A stretch of 36,016 nucleotides of DNA from SYAC01 sp046048055 (GCA_046048055.1 JBJOGW010000026.1:1-36016), one strand, 5' to 3'. Positions 6,692 to 14,279 are shown, counted from the stretch's first letter. A program made the numbers and translations. Notes: generated by a model from the letters alone, not told the origin.

Positions 6692-8360
6692 GGCCTGTCA
6701 GGCGGTCGTCTGCCAGAGCCAGCCGGACTGCTGCACGGTGGCGTGGGATGCCAACTGCGTGGTCGAGGCGCAGATCTTCTGCGAGGGCTGCGGCATCACG
6801 CAGGACAGCTGCTTCCTGCCGCACATCAAGCCAGGATGCGCGGACCAGGCCTGCTGCGAGACCGTCTGTGCCCAGGATGACTACTGCTGCAGCGTGGAGT
6901 GGGACGACACCTGCTCACTGCTTGCCCAGATCAACTGCGATCCGGCAGATCCCGTGGCCTGCGGCGAACCATCCGCCGGCGACTGCTTCATCGCCCGTCC
7001 CACCCCGAGTTGCGACCAGGCCGAGTGCTGCGACCAGGTGTGCGCGGTCTGGGATCCCTGCTGCAGTTCGGCATGGGACAACTTCTGCGTGTCGTTGGCC
7101 TCGTCTCTCTGCCAGACCACCTGCCAACCCGGCTGCCCTACGGGCAGCGTGCAGGAAGCGGAGAACTGCGGCACACGCAGCAACGATCCGGTGTTCCGCA
7201 CCGGGAGCACCCCGGGCAGCCCGCAGGCGATCACCGCCAACACCAATGTCTGTGGCGAGGTCTTCCGGCCCGAGGACCCCACCACCTTCAACGACGTGGA
7301 CGTCTTCCTGCTCGACCTGCGAAGTGCCGACACGGATGGTGACGGCCAGATCAAGCTCCGCCTCATCCTCAACGCGGCCAGTCCGCTCTTTGCGGCGGTG
7401 GTGCCCGCCGACTCGCCCGGTTCGGTCCTTCCATCCGGCGCTCGACTCACGGTGAACGCCACGGGCTGCGGCACCAGCAAGGACTGGACGTGCCTTCCGC
7501 CCGCCCAGTGGTGGGTGGTGGTGGCCCAGGGCACCGACGGCGTGATCTCCACCGCAGCCATGGACTGCCAGCAGGGTGCCTATCTCCTTCGTACCGAGGT
7601 GCAGGCCACCTGCTTCGAGCCCTGTGGGGCTGACGTGGGAAGCTGCTTCGAACCCCACGCCCTGCCCGGATGCCTGGATGCAGCCTGCTGCAACGCCACC
7701 TGCGAATTGGTTCCGGACTGCTGCGACACGGGCTGGGACGAGTTCTGCGCCCTGACCGCCGCCGACCTCTGCGGCGCTCCCGCTCCGGCCAACGACACCT
7801 GTGGCGCCGCCACCGAGGTGATCGAGGGCGCTTGGCCGCTCACCACGATCGGCGCCACGCCCGATGGACCCAGCGTGCCGGCTTCCTGCCGAGTCTCCAG
7901 CGCCGATTCGGAGGCCGACGTCTGGTTCCGCTGGTCGCCAGCCCGCGGCGGCGAGTGCCAGTTGGACGTCTGCGACGCGTCGTGGGACTCGCGGATCGAG
8001 GTGTTCCGAGGCGGTTGCGGTGGCCTGGAGTTGTCCGCGTGCCGCGATGACAGCCCCTTCTGCACCCGGTCCAAGGCCACCCGAATGAACTTCACCGCCA
8101 CCTGCGGCGTGGACTACCTCATCCGCGTCAGTGGGGTGGGCCAGTCGCGCGGCGTTGCCACGCTGACCATCTCCATGCCCAACGGTCCCGACTGCTGCCC
8201 GGCCGACCTGGACGGCAACGGGTTCGTGGACGCGGGCGACATTGGCTCGCTGCTCGTGCTCTTTGGCCAGTCGGGCGGAGCGGGTGACCTGGATGGCAGC
8301 GGTCTGGTGGATGCCGGCGACATCAGCGTGCTGCTGGTGGCGTTCGGTCCCTGCCCGTGA
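6582..8360 (+). CDS. Secreted protein with four nine-cysteine modules, PPC-like domains and dockerin-like repeats
   Basis: The product is 592 residues with a signal peptide to about residue 20 (GSALAQ). Three nine-cysteine modules follow in tandem at residues 25-67, 77-119 and 135-177. After a PPC-like domain (about 185-345) comes a fourth module at 355-397. A second beta domain with the pattern NDTC...DVWFRWSP...WDSRIEVFRGGC covers about 405-525, and two cysteine-bracketed dockerin-like repeats (DLDGNGFVDAGDI, DLDGSGLVDAGDI) end the protein. In the first module the second Cys of the first CC pair is Gln. A 23-base stretch at 7718-7740 is identical to 209-231 in the first gene of the window, showing shared descent. 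The ATG at 6582 has no ribosome binding site. The role is unknown. Confidence 0.88.
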   Translation: MQFAMTTLTAVLCLVGSALAQTGSCLQERSTPGCDNEACQAVVCQSQPDCCTVAWDANCVVEAQIFCEGCGITQDSCFLPHIKPGCADQACCETVCAQDDYCCSVEWDDTCSLLAQINCDPADPVACGEPSAGDCFIARPTPSCDQAECCDQVCAVWDPCCSSAWDNFCVSLASSLCQTTCQPGCPTGSVQEAENCGTRSNDPVFRTGSTPGSPQAITANTNVCGEVFRPEDPTTFNDVDVFLLDLRSADTDGDGQIKLRLILNAASPLFAAVVPADSPGSVLPSGARLTVNATGCGTSKDWTCLPPAQWWVVVAQGTDGVISTAAMDCQQGAYLLRTEVQATCFEPCGADVGSCFEPHALPGCLDAACCNATCELVPDCCDTGWDEFCALTAADLCGAPAPANDTCGAATEVIEGAWPLTTIGATPDGPSVPASCRVSSADSEADVWFRWSPARGGECQLDVCDASWDSRIEVFRGGCGGLELSACRDDSPFCTRSKATRMNFTATCGVDYLIRVSGVGQSRGVATLTISMPNGPDCCPADLDGNGFVDAGDIGSLLVLFGQSGGAGDLDGSGLVDAGDISVLLVAFGPCP

Positions 8361-8375
8361 GCAAATCGCCCGTGG

Positions 8376-9848
8376 TCAGGGCTGGTGCAGCACCTGCTCG
8401 CCCAGCTGCCTGCGAATGATCTTGCCGGTGGGGTTTCGGGGCAGTTCGTCACGGCGGCGGATCTCGCGCGGCACCTTGTAGGGCGGCAGCACCGTGCGGC
8501 AGTGATGCTGCAACTGCACCGGGTCAAAGGTGGCGCCCTCGTGCATTTCCACAAACGCCAGCGGCACCTCGCCCCGCACCGGATCCTGCATGCCGACCAC
8601 GGCGGCGGCCTTCACGCCGGGGTGACGCTGCAGCACCTCCTCGATCTCGCGCGGGAAGACGTTCTCCCCGGCAATGATCAGCATTTCCTTGATGCGGCCG
8701 GTGATGGAGAGATGCCCGTCGGCGTCCAGACGCCCCATGTCACCAGTCCGGAAGAAGCCATGCTCGTCGAAGGCCCGCGATGTCTCCTCGGGAAGGTTCC
8801 AGTACCCGTGCATCACGTTGGGCCCCTTCATGCGGACCTCTCCGTCCTGGCCGGCGGGCAGCACGCGTCCGTCCTCGCCCACGATGCGCTGCTGGATTCC
8901 CGGCAGCGCCCGCCCCACGCTGCGGTGACGCCAGTCCTCCGGAAGGCACCAGTTGCTCACGGGACTGGTCTCGGTCAGCCCGTAGCCCTCGGCGATGCGC
9001 ACCCCGAACCGCTCCTGGAAGGCGTGGGCCACCGCGTCCGGCAAGGGCTCCGCCCCGCTCACCGCGTAACGCAGACCGGTGAAGCACTCCGGTCCTCCGT
9101 GCCTCGCCGCCACCAGAGCGTTGTACATGCTCGGAATGGCCACGAAGGCCGTCACCCGGTGCTCGCCGGCCAGATCGAGCACCTTGCGTGGCTGGAACCG
9201 TGCCGTGTACACCGCCCGGGCACCGAGCGCCAGCGGCAGCAGCGTGAGCACCGTCAGCCCGAAGGCATGAAACTGCGGCAGCACGCCCAGCAGCACGTCC
9301 CTGTGGTCGAAGTGGGCCCACTGCCGGATCTGCTCCACATTGGCGGCGAGATTGCCGGCCGAAAGCATGACGCCCTTGGGACGGCCGCTGGTGCCGCTGG
9401 TGTAGAGCAGCACCGCCAGTTCATCGGGATCACGGCGGGCCGCGCGCCGGATGGGCGGCAGTCCGCCAAAGCCGACGTCCTCCAGCTTCAGGGGCCGCAT
9501 CGAGTCCGTGGGACCATGGATGTAGTCCAGCATGGGCTGCACCGTGACCACCGTCTCCAGCCCGGCATCCCGCACGATGTACTCCAGATCCTCGCGAGAG
9601 AGCAGGTAGTTCAGGGGCACCGCCACCTTGCCCGTCATCCATGTCGCCAGCAGGGCCGCGGGAAAGAGCCCTCCCGTGGGAAGCAGCAGCCCCACGGTGT
9701 CACGATCCGTGGATCGCTCGATGGCCCGAGCGATGTGCCACGCCGCGACCAGAAGCGTGGCTCCCTTCCAGGTGCGCTGGTCGTCCACCACGAAGTCATG
9801 CCATGGTCGCAGGAGCAGCTGTCGCTGGATTCTGCGAAGCAGTTCCAT
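8376..9848 (-). CDS. AMP-forming acyl-CoA / acyl-ACP synthetase
   Basis: The 490-residue enzyme belongs to the ANL superfamily, which activates a carboxylic acid with ATP to an acyl-adenylate and passes it to a thiol. Core motifs are present in order: YTSGTSGRPKG (phosphate loop), GYGLTETSP, RTGDMGRLDADG, GRIKEMLIIAGENVFPREIE, and the C-terminal PTGKIIRR with the catalytic lysine. The sequence fits a fatty-acyl ligase, but substrate and acceptor (CoA or ACP) cannot be read from it. I chose the ATG at 9848, since the frame upstream of it would run into the divergent lipoprotein gene. Only 26 bases separate the two start codons. The 3' end converges with the dockerin gene 15 bases away. Confidence 0.9.
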   Translation of the reverse strand: MELLRRIQRQLLLRPWHDFVVDDQRTWKGATLLVAAWHIARAIERSTDRDTVGLLLPTGGLFPAALLATWMTGKVAVPLNYLLSREDLEYIVRDAGLETVVTVQPMLDYIHGPTDSMRPLKLEDVGFGGLPPIRRAARRDPDELAVLLYTSGTSGRPKGVMLSAGNLAANVEQIRQWAHFDHRDVLLGVLPQFHAFGLTVLTLLPLALGARAVYTARFQPRKVLDLAGEHRVTAFVAIPSMYNALVAARHGGPECFTGLRYAVSGAEPLPDAVAHAFQERFGVRIAEGYGLTETSPVSNWCLPEDWRHRSVGRALPGIQQRIVGEDGRVLPAGQDGEVRMKGPNVMHGYWNLPEETSRAFDEHGFFRTGDMGRLDADGHLSITGRIKEMLIIAGENVFPREIEEVLQRHPGVKAAAVVGMQDPVRGEVPLAFVEMHEGATFDPVQLQHHCRTVLPPYKVPREIRRRDELPRNPTGKIIRRQLGEQVLHQP

Positions 9849-9874
9849 GTGCGACCGATACAGTACGTTCAACC
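9849..9874. promoter_or_regulatory. Compact divergent promoter region
   Basis: These 26 bases are all that separates two divergent start codons (synthetase on minus, SPOR lipoprotein on plus). Candidate -10 elements overlap here: TACAGT (9859-9864) or TACGTT (9864-9869) for the plus gene, and TACTGT read on the minus strand over 9861-9866. Any -35 must lie inside the opposite gene. Which hexamer is used cannot be settled by eye. Confidence 0.45.
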
Positions 9875-10729
9875 ATGGCCTTCCACCACCGCCTTCACGC
9901 CCTGCTGCTGGCACTCCCGCTGCTTCTGGCCGCCTGCGATGGCGCGCAGCAGCGACTCGACGACGCGGTCCGCAAGTACGACGCCAACGACTGGACAGGC
10001 GCGTATGCCCAGGCGGTGCTGGCCCAGGACCAGGCTCAACCTCCGCTGAGCCAGCGGGCCGCCTTCGTGGCCGGACTCGCGGCGTATCGGCAGGACCGGT
10101 TCGACGAGGCTCGGCGTCGCTTCGACCTGGCCCAGACCTGCACCGATCCCAAGGTGGCCGGCGAGGCCAGGCTGATGCTGGGAGAGATCTGCATCCACGA
10201 GAGTCGCCCCTCCGACGCGGCCGACCTGTACGACCAGGCGGCACAGTTTCTCCAGGGCGATGCCGCCGCAAGGGCCCGGACGCTTGCCTCCGATGCACGC
10301 GCCCAGGCGAGCGCGGCCACCACCGCCAAGCCGGCACCCGTGGCAGAGCCGGAACGCGTGACCGCGGCACCGCCGGCACCGCGTCGCGCGACCCCCGAGC
10401 CGTCACGGTCCGCGGCCAGGGCCTCCAAGCCCGCTGCCCCACCCTCGAAGTCCGCGGCTCGCTCCTCGAGCGGCAACACCGGAAAGGGATTCACCATCCA
10501 GTGTGGCGCCTACGTGAAGGAGTCCGACGCCCGCAAGCGCGCGAAAGACATCACCGACGAGGCCAAGCGGGCAGGCCTGCCGGCGCCCACGGTACGTCGC
10601 GTGACCGGTCGCACCGGCAAGCGGCTGTGGATCGTCTCGGTGGGCAGCTTCACCACGCGTGATGCGGGTCGCAAGGCGCTGGCCAGGCTCAAGGTGAAGC
10701 ACGCCGAGGTGCTTCCCAGAGAGGGCTGA
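9875..10729 (+). CDS. Lipoprotein with tetratricopeptide-like helices and C-terminal SPOR domain
   Basis: The product has 284 residues. The N-terminus LLLALPLLLAACDG carries a lipobox with the acylated cysteine at about residue 20. Residues 25-130 are repeated alpha-helical hairpins (AAFVAGLAAYRQDRFDEARRRFDLA; AGEARLMLGEICI), which look TPR-like. A low-complexity Ala/Pro/Ser/Lys linker follows. The C-terminal ~80 residues form a SPOR domain, beginning FTIQCGAY and containing RLWIVSVGSF. SPOR domains bind peptidoglycan stripped of stem peptides at division sites, so a cell-envelope or division role is likely. It is divergently transcribed from the synthetase. Confidence 0.88.
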   Translation: MAFHHRLHALLLALPLLLAACDGAQQRLDDAVRKYDANDWTGAYAQAVLAQDQAQPPLSQRAAFVAGLAAYRQDRFDEARRRFDLAQTCTDPKVAGEARLMLGEICIHESRPSDAADLYDQAAQFLQGDAAARARTLASDARAQASAATTAKPAPVAEPERVTAAPPAPRRATPEPSRSAARASKPAAPPSKSAARSSSGNTGKGFTIQCGAYVKESDARKRAKDITDEAKRAGLPAPTVRRVTGRTGKRLWIVSVGSFTTRDAGRKALARLKVKHAEVLPREG

Positions 10730-10737
10730 ACCTCGGC

Positions 10738-11169
10738 TCAGCGGTTCATCAGGAACGTGGCCGTGTGCTCGAAGTACGCGCGCATCATGCCGCGGGCCGG
10801 CTCGGGAATGGCGGCATCCTCGAGCGCCCCGACCATGCACGCCATCCACGCGTTGCGGGCAGCCACATCGATCGGAAAGTGCATGTGCCGCATGCGAAGC
10901 CGCGGATGCCCCTTGCGGTCGGAGTAGTCCGGCGGACCGCCGAAGTACTGGATGAGGAACTCGGCCTGGTTGCGGATGGGCTCCTGCAGGTCAGCCGGAA
11001 ACATGGGCCGAAGGAACGCGTCACGCTCGATGCGAGCGTAGAAGGCCCGCGCGATCGCCCAGAACGGCTCCGCACCCAGCTGGGCGAACAGGTTCGGCTG
11101 CGGCATGGCACCACTCGGCAAAGCGCCGTGCACCGGCAGCGGAACGGACGGTCGCTGGGGTTCCTGCAT
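10738..11169 (-). CDS. glbO: Truncated haemoglobin, group II (trHbO-like)
   Basis: The 143-residue product is a 2-over-2 globin that binds haem and handles O2 or reactive nitrogen and oxygen species. The group II signature GGPPDYSDRKGHPRLRMRH is followed by HFPI and RNAWMACM: the histidine in RMRH is the likely proximal ligand and the tryptophan is the conserved G8 residue. The last ~120 residues align with mycobacterial GlbO from memory. The ATG at 11169 is supported by TAGCAT 6 nt upstream. An internal ATG 21 codons later (MPQPNLF) would give a length closer to the family norm and remains possible. The promoter region overlaps the end of the aminotransferase gene. Confidence 0.9.
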   Translation of the reverse strand: MQEPQRPSVPLPVHGALPSGAMPQPNLFAQLGAEPFWAIARAFYARIERDAFLRPMFPADLQEPIRNQAEFLIQYFGGPPDYSDRKGHPRLRMRHMHFPIDVAARNAWMACMVGALEDAAIPEPARGMMRAYFEHTATFLMNR

Positions 11170-11175
11170 GACGTC

Positions 11176-11204
11176 ATGCTAGGTGCATCAACGCATCGCG
11201 TCAG
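11176..11204 (-). promoter_or_regulatory. Promoter of the truncated haemoglobin gene
   Basis: Read on the minus strand, CTGACG (11204-11199), a 17-bp spacer and TAGCAT (11181-11176) lie directly before the ATG, with 6 nt between the -10 and the start codon. The -35 extends into the last codons of the aminotransferase gene, so the globin can be transcribed on its own. Confidence 0.55.
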
Positions 11205-12364
11205 GACATTCGCCTTCGAAGGGCCTCGAGCAGGCGCTCGTAGTGCTCGGGAAGGTTGTGAGCCGCCGCGCTCACGCGAAGAAGCCAGCGATCGTTCCAC
11301 AGCATCACGGGCACCTCGATGCGATCCTCGTGCCGCAGGCTCGCCTGCAGGGCCTCCACCGTGCCGTACCGGTGCAGCGTGCGCGGCAACTCGATGCTGG
11401 CGATGCATGCCAGGCACGATCCATCGGGCGGCGTGAGCGGCTCCAGGCCCAGTCCCTCCACCAGGAGCTGGTGAGCCCACGCCGCCAGGTCGCCGTTATG
11501 CCGCACCAGCCGCTCCAGTCCGATCGACTCCACGAAATCGATCGCCGCAGGCACCGAGAGCCAGGCCGAGAAGTCACGGGTGCCCTGCCACTCGAACGCC
11601 TTGACAAACCCCTGGCCCCGGAAATGGCTGATCACGCACGGGTGCACACGCTCCTGCCACGCGGGATCCACCCGAAGGAACGCCGAGCCCCGCGGGGCCA
11701 TGACCCACTTGTGCAGGTTGGCCGCGTAGAGCGGCGCCCCCACGGATCGCAACTGCAGCCGCATGGCGCCTGGTGCGTGGGCCCCATCGCCCAGCAACAC
11801 CACGCCCGGCGGCAGGCACGCGGCGATCTCCTCCAACGGCATTCGCACGGCCGTGGGACTGGTCACGTGGTCCAGCACCAGCACGCGGGTCCGTTCGGTC
11901 ACGCCGGCAAGGATCGCGCGCCGCATGGCATCCATGCCGGGCGTGGGCAGCGGCACAGGCACCACCACCACCCTCGCCCCGCTGGCCGCGGCGCGGTGGT
12001 GCATGGCCTGCAGGACCGCGTTGTAGACGTGATCCGTGCAGAGCAGTTCATCACCAGGCCGCAGCGGAATCGCCGACAGGGCGGCGTTGACGCCCTCGGT
12101 GGCGTTGGTGACCAGCCCCAGTTCCGAACCATCACACCCCACCAAGGCCCCCACCCGCTCGCGGACCCTGGCCAGTTCCTCGTGAATCCGACGACCGATC
12201 CACTCGATCGGATCCCGTTCCAGTCGCTCCATCCAGTGGGCTTGCGCGTCTCGAACGCTTCGCGGAACCGCGCCGAACGATCCATGGTTCAGGAACACCA
12301 GAGAGGGGTCCACCATGAACGCAGCGCGAGTCTCGCGCGGCATGGGCTCGGGAGGCTTGAACAT
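11201..12364 (-). CDS. Class V PLP-dependent aminotransferase (isopenicillin-N-epimerase-like)
   Basis: The 387-residue product belongs to aminotransferase class V, in the branch annotated as isopenicillin N epimerase, EgtE-like C-S lyase or cysteine desulfurase-like. Visible features are the N-terminal FLNHGSFGAVP, the TNATEGVNAAL cofactor-phosphate region, DGAHAPGAM with the PLP-pyridine aspartate, and NLHKWVMAPRG with the Schiff-base lysine. The true reaction is unknown. No beta-lactam or ergothioneine genes are nearby, so both of those names should be treated as family labels. TAGCGT lies 9 nt before the ATG at 12364, with no ribosome binding site. The globin gene follows 31 bases downstream. 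Confidence 0.88.
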   Translation of the reverse strand: MFKPPEPMPRETRAAFMVDPSLVFLNHGSFGAVPRSVRDAQAHWMERLERDPIEWIGRRIHEELARVRERVGALVGCDGSELGLVTNATEGVNAALSAIPLRPGDELLCTDHVYNAVLQAMHHRAAASGARVVVVPVPLPTPGMDAMRRAILAGVTERTRVLVLDHVTSPTAVRMPLEEIAACLPPGVVLLGDGAHAPGAMRLQLRSVGAPLYAANLHKWVMAPRGSAFLRVDPAWQERVHPCVISHFRGQGFVKAFEWQGTRDFSAWLSVPAAIDFVESIGLERLVRHNGDLAAWAHQLLVEGLGLEPLTPPDGSCLACIASIELPRTLHRYGTVEALQASLRHEDRIEVPVMLWNDRWLLRVSAAAHNLPEHYERLLEALRRRMS

Positions 12365-12423
12365 GAAACAGGCACGCTAACCGGGTTTTGGATGAACAAG
12401 GCCGGATTTACCGGTCGCCATCT

Positions 12424-12445
12424 GTTTGGCTAACATGTACCGAAC
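12424..12445. promoter_or_regulatory. Imperfect palindrome over a -10 element upstream of the lexA region
   Basis: GTTTGG (12424-12429) and CCGAAC (12440-12445) form an inverted repeat with one mismatch, spaced by 10 bases. Between the half-sites is TAACAT (12431-12436), a good -10, with TTTACC (12407-12412) as a possible -35. The placement fits an operator for LexA autoregulation, but the motif does not match any LexA box I can name with confidence, so this is inference. Confidence 0.4.
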
Positions 12446-12521
12446 GAAAACTGCAGGTTCCGCCCGGGCCGTTCCGATCCACGCAAGGACTGATCGAGAC
12501 GACCCCATCAGGAGACCTGCC

Positions 12522-13058
12522 ATGCACACCCTCTGCCTACCCCCTCGTCATGCCAGACACCGAATCGCCCAGCACAATGGCTCCGCGGACCAGCCGCTGG
12601 TCTGCACCGGACCGGGCGGAGACTTCGTCACGCGCTACCACGCGGTCGGCGGCGGCCTGGTGGCGGTTCAGGGGTCTTCGAGCCCGGCCAACCGCGTTCG
12701 CCGGCAGCGCGTGGACTGGATCGAGCGGCTGCTGGGCATCCGCCGATGGTGTCTCTGCGCTCCAGACCACGCATCACCCGCACGCGCGCGGCCATGGCGC
12801 CATGGCCGCGAGATCTCCGCACTCGCCCTTGCAAGGAACCTGAACCATGTCCATGAGCCTCACCCCGCAGCAGATCCGCATCTTCCGACTGGTCCGCGAC
12901 TGGCGGAACAGCCGTGGCTATTCCCCCACCATGCAGGAGATCGCCGACGAGCTCGGCATCAGCAAGGTGACGGTGTTCGAGCACGTCGGAGCCCTGGTGG
13001 AGAAGGGCGCCCTGCTTCGCTCGCCCAACAAGGCTCGCTCTTTGGCGATTGCGGATGA
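12522..13058 (+). CDS. Small open frame upstream of and overlapping lexA; 3' end uncertain
   Basis: The ATG at 12522 has a strong AGGAG (12510-12514) at 7-nt spacing. The first ~85 codons have the G/C-rich third positions typical of this genome and end in a plausible amphipathic helix (VDWIERLLGIRRW). The frame then runs through a 24-bp perfect palindrome and 212 bases into lexA before stopping at 13058; that last part is a shadow of lexA. Either the coding part ends by a frameshift near 12760-12800, or the gene is decayed, or it is a short regulatory open frame. A shift to the next frame would stop at 12841-12843, just before lexA. I do not recognise the protein. Its position suggests SOS co-regulation (inference). 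Confidence 0.4.
   Translation: MHTLCLPPRHARHRIAQHNGSADQPLVCTGPGGDFVTRYHAVGGGLVAVQGSSSPANRVRRQRVDWIERLLGIRRWCLCAPDHASPARARPWRHGREISALALARNLNHVHEPHPAADPHLPTGPRLAEQPWLFPHHAGDRRRARHQQGDGVRARRSPGGEGRPASLAQQGSLFGDCG
12787..12810. repeat. 24-bp perfect palindrome upstream of lexA
   Basis: Positions 12787-12798 are the exact reverse complement of 12799-12810 with no spacer. The centre is GGC|GCC and each arm contains CCATGG. It ends 36 bases before the lexA start codon. It could be a protein-binding site or, in RNA, a stable hairpin in the lexA leader. There is no T-tract, so a simple terminator is unlikely. Confidence 0.85.
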
Positions 13059-13476
13059 GGCCGCGCTGCCCGACGAGCAGGCCAAGGCCGGACAGTTCCC
13101 CCTGGTGGGACGCATCGCCGCAGGCCATCCGGTGGAGAAGTACGAGCAGCAGGAAACGCTCGAACTGGAGAGCATCTTCGGCCCGAGACGGGGCCAACGC
13201 GGCAATCTGTTCGCGCTGCAGGTGGACGGCATGAGCATGCGCGACGAGGGCATCCTGGACGGCGACTACGTGATCGTGGAGCAGCGAAGCGCGGCGCGAA
13301 ACGGCGAACGCGTGGTGGCACTCCTGCCCGATGGCGAGACCACGCTCAAGACGTACTTTCGCGAGAAGGGCCACATCCGCCTGCAGCCGGCCAACCCCGA
13401 GTTCGAGCCCATCATCGTCCACGACTGCGCCATCCAGGGCGTGGTGGTCGGTGTGCTGCGTCGCTACGCCAACTAG
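12847..13476 (+). CDS. lexA: LexA repressor
   Basis: The 209-residue SOS repressor has the usual layout. The N-terminal winged helix-turn-helix (about residues 5-65, SPTMQEIADELGISKVTVFEH) is followed by a linker and the S24 autoprotease domain. The cleavage bond is Ala92-Gly93 (RIAAGHP). The catalytic Ser130 lies in VDGMSM and Lys168 in ETTLKTYF. With RecA bound to single-stranded DNA it would cleave itself and release SOS genes. The ATG at 12847 has an AAGGAA ribosome binding site 8 nt upstream. Upstream lie a perfect palindrome and a second imperfect one, both candidates for autoregulation. The 3' end converges with trpA 31 bases away. Confidence 0.97.
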   Translation: MSMSLTPQQIRIFRLVRDWRNSRGYSPTMQEIADELGISKVTVFEHVGALVEKGALLRSPNKARSLAIADEAALPDEQAKAGQFPLVGRIAAGHPVEKYEQQETLELESIFGPRRGQRGNLFALQVDGMSMRDEGILDGDYVIVEQRSAARNGERVVALLPDGETTLKTYFREKGHIRLQPANPEFEPIIVHDCAIQGVVVGVLRRYAN

Positions 13477-13507
13477 CCGACTTCGGATTGGCTGAAGAAA
13501 CCGTCGT

Positions 13508-14272
13508 TCACGCGGGCAGCAACTCGCGCGTGATCGCGCCGGCATCCTCACCGGCCGCCATCCGCCGAACCAGCGACGACCCCACGATGGCCGCGTCCGC
13601 ATGCCTCCACACCGCCTGCACGTGGCTGGCCGTGCTGATCCCGAAACCCACGGCCAGCGGCATCGACGTGTGATGACGCACGCGGGCCACCAGATCGGCG
13701 ACCTCGGGCGCCTCGGTGCGCTCGCCGGTGATTCCGGCGCGGGCCAGCAGGTAGACGAAGCCCCGGCTTGCGGCAACCAGCCGCGTGAGCCGTTCGTCGG
13801 ACGTGGTCGGAGCCACCAGCATCGCGAAGGCCATGTCCAGCCGATCGGCCTCGGCCACCAGAGGCTTGGCGGCATCCAGGTCCGCGTCCGGAACGATCAC
13901 GCCATCGAACCCCGCGGCGTGGAGCGACCGCATGAAAGCCGGCCCCCCGCTGCGTTCCACGATGCTCACGCTGACCATGGCCACAAGACCGATCTGCAGC
14001 GTCGCACGCGCCCGTTTGATCTGCTCCATCACGCCCTGCGGCGTCACGCCGCGCTGCAGGGCCCGGTGCATGGCCTCGGCGATCACGGGCCCGTCCGCGA
14101 TCGGATCGGAGAACGGGATGCCGACCTCCACGATCGCGGCTCCCGCCCGCTCCATCGCCGCCAGGGTGGTCCCAAGGCCCTCCAGCGACGGATCCCCCGC
14201 CACCACGAATGGCATGATCGCCTTGCGTCGTTGCGAGGCCAGCTCGGCGAAGATCCTGTCCACGCGTCCCAT
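13508..14272 (-). CDS. trpA: Tryptophan synthase alpha chain
   Basis: The 254-residue TIM-barrel enzyme splits indole-3-glycerol phosphate into indole and glyceraldehyde-3-phosphate and passes indole to TrpB. The catalytic glutamate lies in VEVGIPFSDPIADGP, which also carries the catalytic aspartate. FVYLLARAGITG and VGFGIST are the conserved phosphate-side loops. It is not next to trpB or other trp genes, so it stands apart from the usual trpBA order. TAGCAT lies 7 nt before the ATG at 14272, with no ribosome binding site and no room for a leader-peptide attenuator. The tRNA at 14310 diverges from it. Confidence 0.96.
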   Translation of the reverse strand: MGRVDRIFAELASQRRKAIMPFVVAGDPSLEGLGTTLAAMERAGAAIVEVGIPFSDPIADGPVIAEAMHRALQRGVTPQGVMEQIKRARATLQIGLVAMVSVSIVERSGGPAFMRSLHAAGFDGVIVPDADLDAAKPLVAEADRLDMAFAMLVAPTTSDERLTRLVAASRGFVYLLARAGITGERTEAPEVADLVARVRHHTSMPLAVGFGISTASHVQAVWRHADAAIVGSSLVRRMAAGEDAGAITRELLPA

Positions 14273-14279
14273 CCAGTCG

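Noticed and set aside
1..8360. Repeated DNA in the cysteine-rich and dockerin genes as a CRISPR or mobile repeat
   Set aside because: The repeats lie in frame inside coding domains at irregular distances and have no spacer structure or terminal inverted repeats.
13477..13507. Weak inverted repeat (CTTCGG/CTGAAG) between lexA and trpA
   Set aside because: The stem has only five matched pairs and no T-tract, so it is not convincing as a terminator.
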